A stretch of 64,000 nt of DNA, taken from Verrucomicrobium sp. BvORR034 (GTDB lineage Bacteria > Verrucomicrobiota > Verrucomicrobiia > Verrucomicrobiales > Verrucomicrobiaceae). A model generated the notes under the pieces. It saw nothing but the letters and a program-made list of their open reading frames with translations, was not told the DNA's origin and ran no database searches. The stretch's first letter is position 1, and each line of letters starts with the position of its first letter. Shown one piece after another: positions 52,418 to 61,093 of the stretch. A program made the translations under genes and the position numbers. The DNA lies in NCBI RefSeq assembly GCF_000739635.1, contig NZ_BATQ01000014.1:1-64000 (forward strand), written 5' to 3'.

Positions 52418-52450
52418 CCCGTTTCGCCCTCCGGCGGAGCGGGTTTTTTT
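52418..52450 (+). terminator. Rho-independent terminator
   Basis: The stem CCCGTTTCGCC / GGCGGAGCGGG (two G-U pairs) has a CTCC loop and is followed by seven T. It separates the unknown gene from the pilus-like operon downstream. Confidence 0.88.
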
Positions 52451-52499
52451 GTGTTCATCTCCCCGGTGATTTTTGAGCGATTGAATTCCAGTGAATATG

Positions 52500-52545
52500 A
52501 TAAATGCGCGTTCGAGCATTTATTCCATAATAGGAATTATATAAT
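52500..52545 (+). promoter_or_regulatory. Promoter with consensus -10 and stacked palindromes ahead of pilus-like operon
   Basis: In a strikingly AT-rich island, ATAAATGC / GCATTTAT (52500-52523, 8-base loop) is followed by ATTCC / GGAAT around 52522-52537, then an exact TATAAT at 52540-52545. The first gene of the operon starts at 52602, about 50 bases after the predicted start. No good -35 hexamer is seen at 17 bp (TTTATT at 15 bp is the best), which suggests activator dependence with the palindromes as binding sites (inference). Confidence 0.5.
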
Positions 52546-52601
52546 TTACAGATACTGAAGTGGGTGCTAAATGTTCGTGAAATTCAACACCTTGGAGACC
52601 T

Positions 52602-53177
52602 ATGACCAAAAAATATCCTTGGCTTGCTTTGGCAGCGATTGCACTCACGAGCGGAACGGCGATGGCTGACATCCAGCTCGGTGGGCCGGGCGTTCCGGTT
52701 GACGTGGTGGTGGCGACCAAGGTGCCGTTCAAGATCAGCTATCAGCTCCCCAACTCCTATCGCTTCGTCTTTCGCGGCATCGAAGCGCGCGGCGATACCT
52801 TGGGTGCTCCGGGGAGCTCGGGCACCAACGGAAACGGCGGGCAGTTTCACCTGAGCGCCACCGTGTCCACCTCCGTGGGTTCTGAGAAGGTCGGCAAAAT
52901 CGAATTCCGCGACGTGCAGGATTTCAACCTCAGCGTCCTCAAAACCATGCTGATCACGCAGGCCGTTTACAAGGCCACCAGCTCTCCTATCTCCGTAAGC
53001 ATGGAGTGGGCAGGGCAGGGCAATGCGCACAAGCCCAACGGCTTCTTCAACATTCTGGGGGAGCACCAACTCGCACCTCCAGTCCCTGTGGGAAAGCTTG
53101 AGTTTGCCGTCGGCGACATGTTGCTGACCGCGGCAGGCACGCAGCCTCCCGGTACGGCCACGATCACCCGCGACTGA
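52602..53177 (+). CDS. Secreted protein of unknown function, first gene of pilus-like operon
   Basis: This 191-residue protein has a clear signal peptide (KKYPWLALAAIALTSGTAMA, cleavage before DIQLGGPG). The mature protein is beta-rich (VDVVVATKVPFKISYQLPNSYRFVFRGIEARGDTL, FHLSATVSTSVGSEKVGKIEFRD). No family was recognised. TTGGAGA lies just upstream of the ATG. It heads a run of seven genes, all on the plus strand, ending at 59090. Confidence 0.75.
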   Translation: MTKKYPWLALAAIALTSGTAMADIQLGGPGVPVDVVVATKVPFKISYQLPNSYRFVFRGIEARGDTLGAPGSSGTNGNGGQFHLSATVSTSVGSEKVGKIEFRDVQDFNLSVLKTMLITQAVYKATSSPISVSMEWAGQGNAHKPNGFFNILGEHQLAPPVPVGKLEFAVGDMLLTAAGTQPPGTATITRD

Positions 53178-53216
53178 GCCACCCTATTCTCCGGGTACGG
53201 AACCACTCATTGATCC

Positions 53217-53879
53217 ATGAAGCCGCGCCAAAGAAAAGTTATCGGAGGCAAATTTTCTGCATGGCATGCAGCGTTGCTGGCGGTTGCAGCCGTGGGCCAA
53301 GGCAGCGGCGTGGCAGTAGCCCAGGTGCCTGTTCCACCAGTCGCACCGGGCGTCTCTACCTCTCCTCCCAATCCCACGCAGGCTCGTGATGTGGTGACGG
53401 AGGACGAACTCAAAAAACTGGCCCAGCAGGGAAACACCCTGTCGGCCATGCTGGCCAAATCCACGACGCAGGCCCCCGTGGCAGCCCGCCCGTCGATGGA
53501 GAGCTCCCTCTACCGGAAGTCGGTCATCCTCTACGATGGTGAAAAGCACACGGTGGTTCCCATAGGATCTGTGCTGCAACTGCCGCCGGGCTATCGCAAC
53601 CGTGTGGTGGAGAAGCCTGTGGGGGTGTTCACGTTCTGGCCTGCTTTCCTCGAACGCAATGCCGCCTGGCTGGGGGCATGGGAGGTGCCCTTGCGCATGG
53701 CCGAGGGAGACGCGGAAGCAGCCAAAAAAGTTCTCACGGCCACGGCCAAAGACCCCCGGGTGCTGGTGGCTGTGTATCGCGGCGGCCCCATCACCATCCT
53801 GGAGCCTGTTCCTGAAACCAGCAGTAAAACGAAGTCGGGCAGTGGTGCTCCCGAACTGAACCAGGAGACAAAACGATGA
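53217..53879 (+). CDS. Secreted protein of unknown function in pilus-like operon
   Basis: This 220-residue protein has an N-terminal hydrophobic segment after a basic lead (AWHAALLAVAAVGQGSGVAVAQ), so it is exported or anchored. A Pro/Val-rich linker is followed by DVVTEDELKKLAQQGNTLSAMLAKS and a conserved-looking core YRKSVILYDGEKHTVVPIGSVLQLPPGYRNRVV..FLERNAAWLGAWEVPLRMA, ending RVLVAVYRGGPITILEPV. It ends in an ATGA overlap with the next gene. No family recognised. Confidence 0.75.
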   Translation: MKPRQRKVIGGKFSAWHAALLAVAAVGQGSGVAVAQVPVPPVAPGVSTSPPNPTQARDVVTEDELKKLAQQGNTLSAMLAKSTTQAPVAARPSMESSLYRKSVILYDGEKHTVVPIGSVLQLPPGYRNRVVEKPVGVFTFWPAFLERNAAWLGAWEVPLRMAEGDAEAAKKVLTATAKDPRVLVAVYRGGPITILEPVPETSSKTKSGSGAPELNQETKR

Positions 53880-54964
53880 AGAAACTGGCGTGCCTGACCG
53901 GCCTGATCTTTGCGGGCCTTGCCATGACTGCAGCGGCGCAGGAAGCCTGGGTGCGGGAAACCAACCTTGCCAACGGGTTGATTTACGACATCCCCCTCTC
54001 CCCCACCGGTGGCAGCTTCATTCCTCCGCTGCCCATTTCTGAGGCGGGGAACAGTTTCGAACTGTTCGCCAAGGGGACCGCGTGGGACACGAATGTTTAT
54101 CTCCTCGATACGAAACTGATTCGTGCCTACACGCCTGCCGCCAGCTTTGAAATCGTCAGTGAAGACACCTATGTCCGGGGCGATCCCACCAGTTCAAACT
54201 ATGTGAAGCGCACGCGGGCCGACCGGCCCTACCGCCTGAAGATGAAAACCAGCGGACTGGTGTGGGGCAGCACCAAACCGGCGGAAAACTCCGTGTATTT
54301 CTCCTTTCAGGGCAGAAACTATGACGCCCAAAGCTACTCCGGTTTGGGGAAAGAACTGTACATGTTGCATGAGGGCAACCTGGGGAACGTCAATCTCACA
54401 CTGTACCCGCTTTATCATGAGCTGAACTCCACGACGCGCGGCGCCGGCTGCGGGGAGCAGGTTTTCACCTTTGTGCGGTATGCTGCCGATGGCGTGCCGG
54501 ACACGGTGCTGGCGCAGCCCAAGCTGCAAGTATGGCCGGTGCCCTCGGTCACCGTCGAGAACCTCACTGCCGGCCAGGTGTACATTGACAAGCTCCCGGC
54601 GGTGATCTTCAACTTCAAGGACCTCTATCCAGACTCCCGCACCTACGCGCAGATCTACTCCGGGAACGCGGTGTTGGGGAAAAAGGGCACCATGGTGGGC
54701 GGCACGGAACGTCGTGTCGGAAAGTACTACAACCCGGACACCACGCTGGAGAGCGCGGACGTTCCGCAGACGCTGTCCGTCACCGTCAACGCTCTGTCCA
54801 ACTACACGGCCACCGATGGCGTTTACACCCTGGAAGTGCTGACGGAATCCCCGTTCTTCAACCGCGCTCCGGAGCGTCTCAAGGTCATCACCTTTGAGGT
54901 GGACCGCATCATCTCCTCCCGCGGCAAGCTGAGCACCGCTGAGGGGGCGGCCACCGGGCCATGA
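53876..54964 (+). CDS. Secreted protein of unknown function in pilus-like operon
   Basis: This 362-residue protein has a signal peptide (KKLACLTGLIFAGLAMTAAAQ). The mature part is beta-rich, with SFIPPLPISEAGNSFELFAKG, NVYLLDTKLIRAYTPAASFEIVSED, YRLKMKTSGLVWG and VYIDKLPAVIFNFKDLYPDSRTYAQIY. It could be a periplasmic or surface component of the pilus-like machine, but no named family was recognised. It overlaps both neighbours by 4 bp (ATGA), indicating translational coupling. Confidence 0.78.
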   Translation: MKKLACLTGLIFAGLAMTAAAQEAWVRETNLANGLIYDIPLSPTGGSFIPPLPISEAGNSFELFAKGTAWDTNVYLLDTKLIRAYTPAASFEIVSEDTYVRGDPTSSNYVKRTRADRPYRLKMKTSGLVWGSTKPAENSVYFSFQGRNYDAQSYSGLGKELYMLHEGNLGNVNLTLYPLYHELNSTTRGAGCGEQVFTFVRYAADGVPDTVLAQPKLQVWPVPSVTVENLTAGQVYIDKLPAVIFNFKDLYPDSRTYAQIYSGNAVLGKKGTMVGGTERRVGKYYNPDTTLESADVPQTLSVTVNALSNYTATDGVYTLEVLTESPFFNRAPERLKVITFEVDRIISSRGKLSTAEGAATGP

Positions 54965-55428
54965 AAGCGGCATCACCAGGGCGCCGTTGTCGCGGGTGCC
55001 GGGGCAGCCTTTTGCTGGAGGCCTCCATCGCCATGGGGGCGGCGGCCATTCTGGCCTTGCTGCTTATGAAGTCCTCGCTGCTCTCTATTTCCGGGAACCA
55101 GTGGGCCTCGGTGCAGTCGTTGGCGGACGCAGCGCTAACCAAGGAGGCGGCGCTGGCCCAGCGGGTTCCCTTTGCGGACCTGACTACGGCAACCTCCTTG
55201 TGGCCGGACGCTGCGGCGGGCATTCCTTCGACCGGGCAGAGTGTGGTGATTGGCAGGATGACAGGAGGCAACCCGCTTTCGGGCACCCTCACACGGTTCC
55301 GCGTGAGCGCCACACCGACTGACGACGCAGAGGCGGATCTCACCCTCTGGCGGCTCTATTCCGTCCTCCGCTACAAGGTGGGGCAGAACGACTACGTGAA
55401 ATCCAGCTCCACACTCCGCGTGCAATGA
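54961..55428 (+). CDS. Pseudopilin-like protein (minor, GspI-like)
   Basis: This 155-residue protein starts with a basic lead then CRGSLLLEASIAMGAAAILALLLMKSSL, a type III (prepilin) signal: cleavage after Gly, Glu at position +5, then a hydrophobic helix. The globular part is short and contains WRLYSVLRYKVGQNDYV. Its order before two similar genes recalls the gspI-gspJ-gspK minor pseudopilin block of type II secretion (inference). It would be processed by a prepilin peptidase, not seen in this window. Confidence 0.78.
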   Translation: MKAASPGRRCRGCRGSLLLEASIAMGAAAILALLLMKSSLLSISGNQWASVQSLADAALTKEAALAQRVPFADLTTATSLWPDAAAGIPSTGQSVVIGRMTGGNPLSGTLTRFRVSATPTDDAEADLTLWRLYSVLRYKVGQNDYVKSSSTLRVQ

Positions 55429-55961
55429 CCTGCCTTCCTCCCAGAACCCCGGCCTGGAGGTCAAACGCCGGCTTCAGCCTGCTGGAGACCTCCGCCGCGA
55501 TGAGCATCCTGCTCGCTCTGGCGCTGGCGATGCTGGTGATGCTCCAGCAGCACATTGCTTTCATGAACCTGGCCCGGCAGCAGGGATTTCTCACCACGGA
55601 CGCGCCGCAGGTGGGGAATCTGGTGGGCCGGTTGTTTGCGAAGGCGGACCACTACTTTGTCTATGAGACTCGTGCGGGGGCGCTAGCCGGAGCTCCGCCG
55701 GTGCTGGTGAACGGGAAGGCTGCCCGGCTCTACTTTGAGGCGGCCAACGGGGAGACCCGCGAGCAGTGGATCACATCTGATACGGCGGGCGGCACCACGT
55801 CCCTGGTGTGTCGGTCCCGGCGCGCGGACGGCTCGGAGTTTTCATGGACTGTCTGCACCGGGCTGGCCGGTGCCACTTTCCATTGCAATGAAGGCGTGCT
55901 GGGGGTGACGCTCAGAGGGGCCAGTGGCGAGGAAATAAGTTACTACGGAGGAAGCCAATGA
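55425..55961 (+). CDS. Pseudopilin-like protein (minor, GspJ-like)
   Basis: This 178-residue protein has the prepilin signal NAGFSLLETSAAMSILLALALAMLVMLQ (Gly before cleavage, Glu at +5). The C-terminal domain carries two nearby cysteines (LVCRSRRADGSEFSWTVCTG) and a third in FHCNEG. The gene overlaps both neighbours by 4 bp. The GspJ-like label rests on order and size only; it could equally be a PilW/PilV-type minor pilin. Confidence 0.8.
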   Translation: MTCLPPRTPAWRSNAGFSLLETSAAMSILLALALAMLVMLQQHIAFMNLARQQGFLTTDAPQVGNLVGRLFAKADHYFVYETRAGALAGAPPVLVNGKAARLYFEAANGETREQWITSDTAGGTTSLVCRSRRADGSEFSWTVCTGLAGATFHCNEGVLGVTLRGASGEEISYYGGSQ

Positions 55962-57898
55962 GCAGGCGTTTTCGCAGTTCCTTTCAGCGCGGGTTTGCGG
56001 CGATGCCGATGGTCGCCACCTTCTCCCTGCTCATGCTCCTGGGGGTGACGATGGTGTTTCGCACCAGCCTGCTGCGTCGTGATCAGGCTGCCAAGGCACA
56101 GCTGCGGCAGGACTACCGGGAGCGGGAGGAGGCGGTGCTGCGCTCTCTCATCGCGGTGTTTCCGAAGAAAGCCATCGCCTGCATGAAGGCGGGCTATGCG
56201 TCCTCCGACAATCACACGTGGCGTGCCATTTTTGACGAAGCTCTGCGCACTGCCGTGGTGGAAAAGTCCCTGCCGGACGTCGCCGTCACCGCCATGGGGT
56301 TGTCGCGGGTCCGGCGTGGCGACGTGGGCGACCACACCACCACCGAAGCCGCCGGCTGGATCACCTCCCTCACAGGGGTGGCGGGAAACGTTACTCCTGG
56401 AACCACGGCGTATGCCTCTGTGTTCCAGGGGCCCCAGTTCGCGGGCAAGGTGCCGCCGCTTCTGCAGGCCCCTGCGTCGCTTGCGGACGTGGACGCTTTG
56501 CGGCCCGTGGTGCATCTGGACAAGATCTACACCACCCAGTCGCCCGGGCTGCTGGCAGACGTCACCAAGTATCCCCGCTTCAACCTGATCCCGTATCCCA
56601 ACATCCGCTTCGGCTATGCCAGCCCGGGGGCGCCGTTTGTGGCCAAGAGGAACTGGTGGGCCTTCTCCATCCGCTACGGCAAGAAGGTCGGGCAGAAGAA
56701 GAACTACATCCTTTCCCTGTACGAGGTGCCTTCGCAGCTTCCGATTGAGGCGGGCACCTTCGCCGACATCGGGCGTCATGAGGACGGGACGACCTGGGGC
56801 GCGGGCATCACCATCGACGGTGGCGTGTATGCCGACAGCCTGCGGATGAATGGTGACCATGGGGCCAGCCGGGTGGCAGGGCGCAGGTCCATTGATGTGG
56901 AGGGCACCACCAGCCTCGGCGGTACGGCGGTGACCGATGACTTTGACAAACTCGGCGTGCGGGAGCGCATGCAGGCGGAGCTGGGGACCAGCGCGCTGCC
57001 AGTGGCACTTTCCGCGAACTCTGGACGGGTGGTCTTTTTCCCCATCCCCACTGGTCCCGCTTTCCTGACCCGGCCTGCTGGCACTCCGACCACTTGGGAT
57101 ACCTATGTCGGTGGCGGCAGGAACTGCAAAGTTTCGGTCGAGGCGCTGGCCATGGTGAGCATTGATGACCAGACGCCTGTGAAGCTTCGGGTGCGTTTCG
57201 CAAACCCGGCAGGCACAGTCACCGAGATGATTCTTCAGAGGGGTCAGAACTGGCCCACCCTGCTTGAGGCCGGAGGGGAGGCGATGCCGTTTCAAACTGA
57301 ACTCACCAACAGCAACCGCTCCTGTGTGACGTTCTATCCCGCGCTGGTCGATGCCTGGTTGCAATCAAAAGGGGGGGCGACGGTGGCCGTGAACAACAGC
57401 TACCATTTTTCGACCGCCCCGGAGGCCGATCCCCTGACAGTGAGACCCTTTTCGTCGCCGCCCACTGCCGTGGACATGTGTGTGATTGTGAGAAAAGGGC
57501 AGGACCTCACGCCTTTCACCCAGGGACTTTCGATCATGGCTCCCTTGCGAGTTTACATCGGCGATGACCTCAACGCTGTGCCTGCCGCAGCTCCGCCCGC
57601 GGGTTCCGGTCTGTCAGCAGGCTCTGTTTATTACCCGCCCATGTCCATCTTTGCAGCGGAGATGCGTGTCGGCACCACGCCCTTCACCCGGCCCTTTGAA
57701 CATCATGGGCAGATGGGATCCCTCCTTTCAGGGGCCAGCACGACCTGGCGACCGCTCGATATGAAATCTGGCACAGAAGAGGCGGTGCACAACCAGGGGC
57801 TCCAGGCCGAGCTTTCACCGCTCCGTAGCCCAGCAGAGCTCCCGCCAATCCACCAGATGAACTGGTTGGTGGTGATTGAAGAAATTCCTCAAAACTAA
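55958..57898 (+). CDS. Large GspK/PilX-like pseudopilin candidate
   Basis: This 646-residue protein starts MSRRFRSSFQRGFAAMPMVATFSLLMLLGVTMVF: basic lead, Gly-Phe at a prepilin-like cleavage point, and a hydrophobic helix without Glu5, which is the situation in GspK-type tip pseudopilins. A charged helix with Arg/Glu follows (KAQLRQDYREREEAVLRSLIAVF). The remaining 570 residues are an unrecognised extracellular domain, with WGAGITIDGGVYADSLRMNGDHG resembling PilX/PilY-neighbour adhesin-style proteins. It is about twice the size of typical GspK. Resemblance to the verrucomicrobial Verru_Chthon cassette proteins is possible but not shown. Confidence 0.72.
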   Translation: MSRRFRSSFQRGFAAMPMVATFSLLMLLGVTMVFRTSLLRRDQAAKAQLRQDYREREEAVLRSLIAVFPKKAIACMKAGYASSDNHTWRAIFDEALRTAVVEKSLPDVAVTAMGLSRVRRGDVGDHTTTEAAGWITSLTGVAGNVTPGTTAYASVFQGPQFAGKVPPLLQAPASLADVDALRPVVHLDKIYTTQSPGLLADVTKYPRFNLIPYPNIRFGYASPGAPFVAKRNWWAFSIRYGKKVGQKKNYILSLYEVPSQLPIEAGTFADIGRHEDGTTWGAGITIDGGVYADSLRMNGDHGASRVAGRRSIDVEGTTSLGGTAVTDDFDKLGVRERMQAELGTSALPVALSANSGRVVFFPIPTGPAFLTRPAGTPTTWDTYVGGGRNCKVSVEALAMVSIDDQTPVKLRVRFANPAGTVTEMILQRGQNWPTLLEAGGEAMPFQTELTNSNRSCVTFYPALVDAWLQSKGGATVAVNNSYHFSTAPEADPLTVRPFSSPPTAVDMCVIVRKGQDLTPFTQGLSIMAPLRVYIGDDLNAVPAAAPPAGSGLSAGSVYYPPMSIFAAEMRVGTTPFTRPFEHHGQMGSLLSGASTTWRPLDMKSGTEEAVHNQGLQAELSPLRSPAELPPIHQMNWLVVIEEIPQN

Positions 57899-57929
57899 CT
57901 GGAAACTGGACTCCCATCCATCCGCAAAC

Positions 57930-59090
57930 ATGACCGGCATTCCTGACTCCCCTGTGCAAAATCTTCTGGGCCGACTTGCAGAAGCCTACCCGGGTCGCGA
58001 GATCTCCGATGTGCAACTGCGGTCCAATGGGCTGATCTATGTCCACACCAACCGTGGCATCGAAATCGCGGAATCCTTCGGTATTCAGAGCGATGCCATG
58101 GTCCACCAAGTGGCGGAGGCCCTGTATCTGAACCAGACGATGGAGATCTGGACGGATGTGAGTGCGGCTGGCTCGGTGGACAAGATGTGGGAGCTCGTGA
58201 AGACCCGCCGCGTTATCGATTTCAGCTGTGATGCCGGAGCGCTGGGTGCCCCCGTTCGCATGCGTGTGCAGTTGCACCTTAGTGAGGGCGGCATGGGGCT
58301 GACCACCCGCTGGTTGCGTGGGACCATCTCACAACTGGAGACGCTGGGGCTTGATTCCATGATCTCCGACAGTCTGCGCGAGCTCATGCAGCGCCGTTTC
58401 GGTCTTGGCCTTATCACAGGCCCTACGGGTTCAGGGAAATCCACCACCCTCGCTGCGGTGCTGGACTGGGTGCGCCGGAACTTCCCCAAACACATCGTCA
58501 CGGTCGAGGATCCCATTGAATACCGCTACTCCGCCACGATGGAGGATCCCAACCAGCCGGGAGTGCAAATTCCCAGCCCCTCCCTGGTGACCCAGCAGGA
58601 GGTGGGCAAGCACACGAATTCCTACCAGTCTGGTCTGAAGGAAGTGCTGCGCAAAACGCCCAACATCATCCTGATTGGAGAAATCCGGGATCGGGAAACC
58701 ATGGAGACCTGCATCGAGGCCGCCCAGACGGGTCACTTCGTTCTTTCCACACTCCACACTCGAGGGGCGGTGAAGACCATTGACCGTATTCTCGAGTTTT
58801 TCCCCAAGGAACAGCAGCCGGCCATTCTGCATCGCCTGGGTGAGACTCTCACCTTCGTGCTCTCCCAGGGTTTGCTCACGGGCTTCAATGGCCGCGTGCT
58901 CGTCACGGAGTATCTTCAGAACACCAGCGAGTCGGTGGCCGCCGGTATCCGGGCATATGATGGCAACGCGACGTCCCTGGCAGACGCCCTGCGTTACAAG
59001 GGCAATCTGCGCTGGGACCAGAGCCTCCTGCAGCTTTATCGTGGCGGGGCTATCTCGGAGAACATCTTCAACGCGAACTTGCTGGGTTGA
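57930..59090 (+). CDS. PilT-like type IV pilus / type II secretion ATPase
   Basis: This 386-residue hexameric ATPase has an N-terminal PAS-like domain (about 1-115), Walker A GPTGSGKST at 164-172, the Asp box TVEDPIEYRY, Walker B in IILIGEIRDRETMETCIEAA and the His box GHFVLSTLHT. Its size and motifs are closest to PilT retraction ATPases, but it has a longer N-terminus. The ATG at 57930 is preferred; a TTG at 57876 would overlap the upstream gene. It ends the plus-strand operon. Its 3' end touches a 274-bp-family repeat. Confidence 0.9.
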   Translation: MTGIPDSPVQNLLGRLAEAYPGREISDVQLRSNGLIYVHTNRGIEIAESFGIQSDAMVHQVAEALYLNQTMEIWTDVSAAGSVDKMWELVKTRRVIDFSCDAGALGAPVRMRVQLHLSEGGMGLTTRWLRGTISQLETLGLDSMISDSLRELMQRRFGLGLITGPTGSGKSTTLAAVLDWVRRNFPKHIVTVEDPIEYRYSATMEDPNQPGVQIPSPSLVTQQEVGKHTNSYQSGLKEVLRKTPNIILIGEIRDRETMETCIEAAQTGHFVLSTLHTRGAVKTIDRILEFFPKEQQPAILHRLGETLTFVLSQGLLTGFNGRVLVTEYLQNTSESVAAGIRAYDGNATSLADALRYKGNLRWDQSLLQLYRGGAISENIFNANLLG

Positions 59091-59326
59091 GGCGAGGCAC
59101 GAGCCGCCACCCTGGGTACAAGGACGAGTGAGCCAGAACTCCAAAGTGAGTTCTACAGACTGTGATCGGACTCTTGAGTCGTCCTCGGCGCGTAGCAGAA
59201 CGTCTCCGGGTGATCTGGACCGTTTGTTGAACTCCCTTGGAGTTCCGTGCTATCCCATCGATACCCGAGGTGGCGACCGCTTCGCGGTCTGACCCCGGGC
59301 TGCTATGTATCACGCCGTTGGCGTGG
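59088..59326. repeat. Palindromic element, copy B of the 274-bp family
   Basis: The sequence matches copy A (23530-23769) along its length: GGCGAGGCACGAGCCGCCACCCTGGGTAC, CCAGAACTCC.AAGTGAGTTCTACA, CGTCTCCGGGTGATCTGGAC, GTTTGTTGAACTCCCTTGGAGTTC and the right end TATCACGCCGTTGGCGTG. The left terminal block of copy A is missing because the element begins at the stop codon of the PilT-like gene. Changes within hairpins are often compensatory-looking (CTGCTTCGCAG versus CCGCTTCGCGG). The remaining gap to 59408 has no recognised feature. Confidence 0.85.
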
Positions 59327-59408
59327 AGTTTCCGCGATGATAGACGGGTGTCGCATCCAAAGCATGAGATTGGGCCGACCTAAACAAAGGCTGTAGGCCC
59401 CGTTCCCT

Positions 59409-60338
59409 TCAGTTCGAACCTGCCTTGCTGAGGACGCCGGTCCGGGAGAGCTGCGTGCGGATTCTCCCGGCCAAAGTTTCCAAGAACCGGGCGTGGTTTT
59501 CGAGCTCTGCCCGGCGCACTTCTGGAATGGCGGCCCACCAGCCTTCGTTCTGGGCATGGGATCGCAGCTGGCGGTAGCGGTCCAGGCAGGTGTCGAGATC
59601 CTGCCATGTCCGGGAGGCGGCGGCAAGATCGGTCTGGCCGGGCTGGAGTCTGGCGTTCAGCAGGTTGATGGCGGCTCCCGCCCCTGTCAGGCAGTCGGCC
59701 AGCCCGCTGTCATCTGAGAGCGCGTGTTTCAAGGCGCGCTGGGCCAGTTCTTCTGAGGCCTTCTGAGCCGCGTCAGGAGACCCTGCTCTGGATTGAATCT
59801 GGAAGTGAAGGATCTCGTAGAGGACCGCGTCCCCGGGATCCAGCTGGCAGGCCAGACGCAGGCGCCAGTCGGCGGCGGCGTTGATGTAGCGGCTGTGAGC
59901 TGCGGAGAGAGCCAGCGGGCCATCCCGGCGGGTGCGGGCAGCATCGAGGCGGGCGATGAGTTTGACTCCTCGATCCAGCAGGGAGCCGCTGGCTTCCTCT
60001 GGGGTCTCTATGACCGGTGCAGGAGCCACGGGAGGCGGAGGCACGGGAGGCTGGCCACGGCGTGCCAGCCGGCCCGGCATGGGCGGCGGCGGTGGCGTTT
60101 GGCTGGTTGCACCCGGTGCGACGGCCGCGGGCTGGTGATTGCGCGTCTGCTCTCCGCCGTGCCAGTAGGCATAGAGGGAGTCTCGCATGAGCCTGGCGAC
60201 CAGGCTGCCATAGGCACTGCCAGCAATGCCGAACGCCGGCGGGGCCGAGGGCTGCGTGGCTGGGGCAGGGGCGGCAAACCGGCCGGTGACCCACACTGCG
60301 GCCGCGGCCCCGATCAGGAGCGGGTACGAAATGCGCAT
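59409..60338 (-). CDS. Membrane-anchored protein of unknown function, last gene of minus-strand pilus-like operon
   Basis: This 309-residue protein has an N-terminal hydrophobic segment (YPLLIGAAAAVWVTG), a Pro/Ala-rich linker (about 24-110) and a helical C-terminal domain (about 115-309) with AAADWRLRLACQLDPGDAVLYEILHFQIQSR and DLDTCLDRYRQLRSHAQNEGWWAAIPEVRRAELENHARFLETL. The repeat-helix character resembles TPR-like solenoids. It overlaps the ABC permease gene by 25 bp. By position next to an ABC pair it could be analogous to Myxococcus PilG (inference only). Confidence 0.72.
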   Translation of the reverse strand: MRISYPLLIGAAAAVWVTGRFAAPAPATQPSAPPAFGIAGSAYGSLVARLMRDSLYAYWHGGEQTRNHQPAAVAPGATSQTPPPPPMPGRLARRGQPPVPPPPVAPAPVIETPEEASGSLLDRGVKLIARLDAARTRRDGPLALSAAHSRYINAAADWRLRLACQLDPGDAVLYEILHFQIQSRAGSPDAAQKASEELAQRALKHALSDDSGLADCLTGAGAAINLLNARLQPGQTDLAAASRTWQDLDTCLDRYRQLRSHAQNEGWWAAIPEVRRAELENHARFLETLAGRIRTQLSRTGVLSKAGSN

Positions 60339-61093
60339 AATCCGAGGAGGAAGAACGCCACGCCTTCAAGACCCAGGCAGATGACGGTTTGGAAAAAGGA
60401 GGCCAAGGGAAGCGGACCCATCTTGAAGACCAGACGCGGGGTGAGATCCGCCAGATGGTAGTGGGGGATGAGCATCCACAGAGTCTTAAACACCCCATTG
60501 TCACCGGAGGTGAGCATGGGTTCGAGCCAACCACTGCCGAACAGTCCGAGGAAGAGCAGCCCCACCGGGGCCAGGAAGGCGATTACCTCCGAGGTGCGGG
60601 TGCCCAGGGCCACGCTGAGCATGAGCAGCGGCATGGCGACCACGCCATAGAGCACGGCATACTGGACCACCAGACCAAACCATCGGGCGGCCTCTGTCGG
60701 GTTGGACGGACTGCAGAAGACCACGCACACGCCGGCCGCGATGACGGCCAGGGCGGCTGCCCAGATGAGCACGGAGGCATTAATCTGCATGAAGAGCTGG
60801 GCAGGCTTCAGGCCGCCTGCGCGCAGATGCTCCAGAATGCCCTCCCGCCGCAGACGATGGCCCAGGGCGGCCCCCTGGAAAGGAAGCCAGGTGAAAAGCG
60901 CAAGCCAGACATAGAGCCATGCCGCCTGGGCCCGGGCGGGCTGTAGGATCACCGGCTTCTCCTCCCAGGGTGTGACCAACGGGGCCAGCCAGGCAAACAG
61001 GAGAGCTCCCCCCAGAAGCAGCCAGCAGCTTCCCCTCACGGTGAAGCTCGAGGTGCATACATGAAACAACGGCCAGCTTCGTTCAGATCTCAT
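60314..61093 (-). CDS. ABC transporter permease (PilI-like position)
   Basis: This 259-residue protein has about six transmembrane helices (CWLLLGGALLFAWLAPLV, AAWLYVWLALFTWLPFQGAALG, VLIWAAALAVIAAGVCVVF, and three more). The layout fits an ABC-2 type permease, though no named motif was recognised. It overlaps the ATP-binding gene by 4 bp and the next gene by 25 bp, so the three are translationally coupled. Confidence 0.78.
   Translation of the reverse strand: MRSERSWPLFHVCTSSFTVRGSCWLLLGGALLFAWLAPLVTPWEEKPVILQPARAQAAWLYVWLALFTWLPFQGAALGHRLRREGILEHLRAGGLKPAQLFMQINASVLIWAAALAVIAAGVCVVFCSPSNPTEAARWFGLVVQYAVLYGVVAMPLLMLSVALGTRTSEVIAFLAPVGLLFLGLFGSGWLEPMLTSGDNGVFKTLWMLIPHYHLADLTPRLVFKMGPLPLASFFQTVICLGLEGVAFFLLGLCAFRTRS

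Noticed and set aside
55943-57364. 473-codon open frame on the minus strand
   Set aside because: It is antisense to the GspK-like gene, which is translationally coupled to its neighbours.
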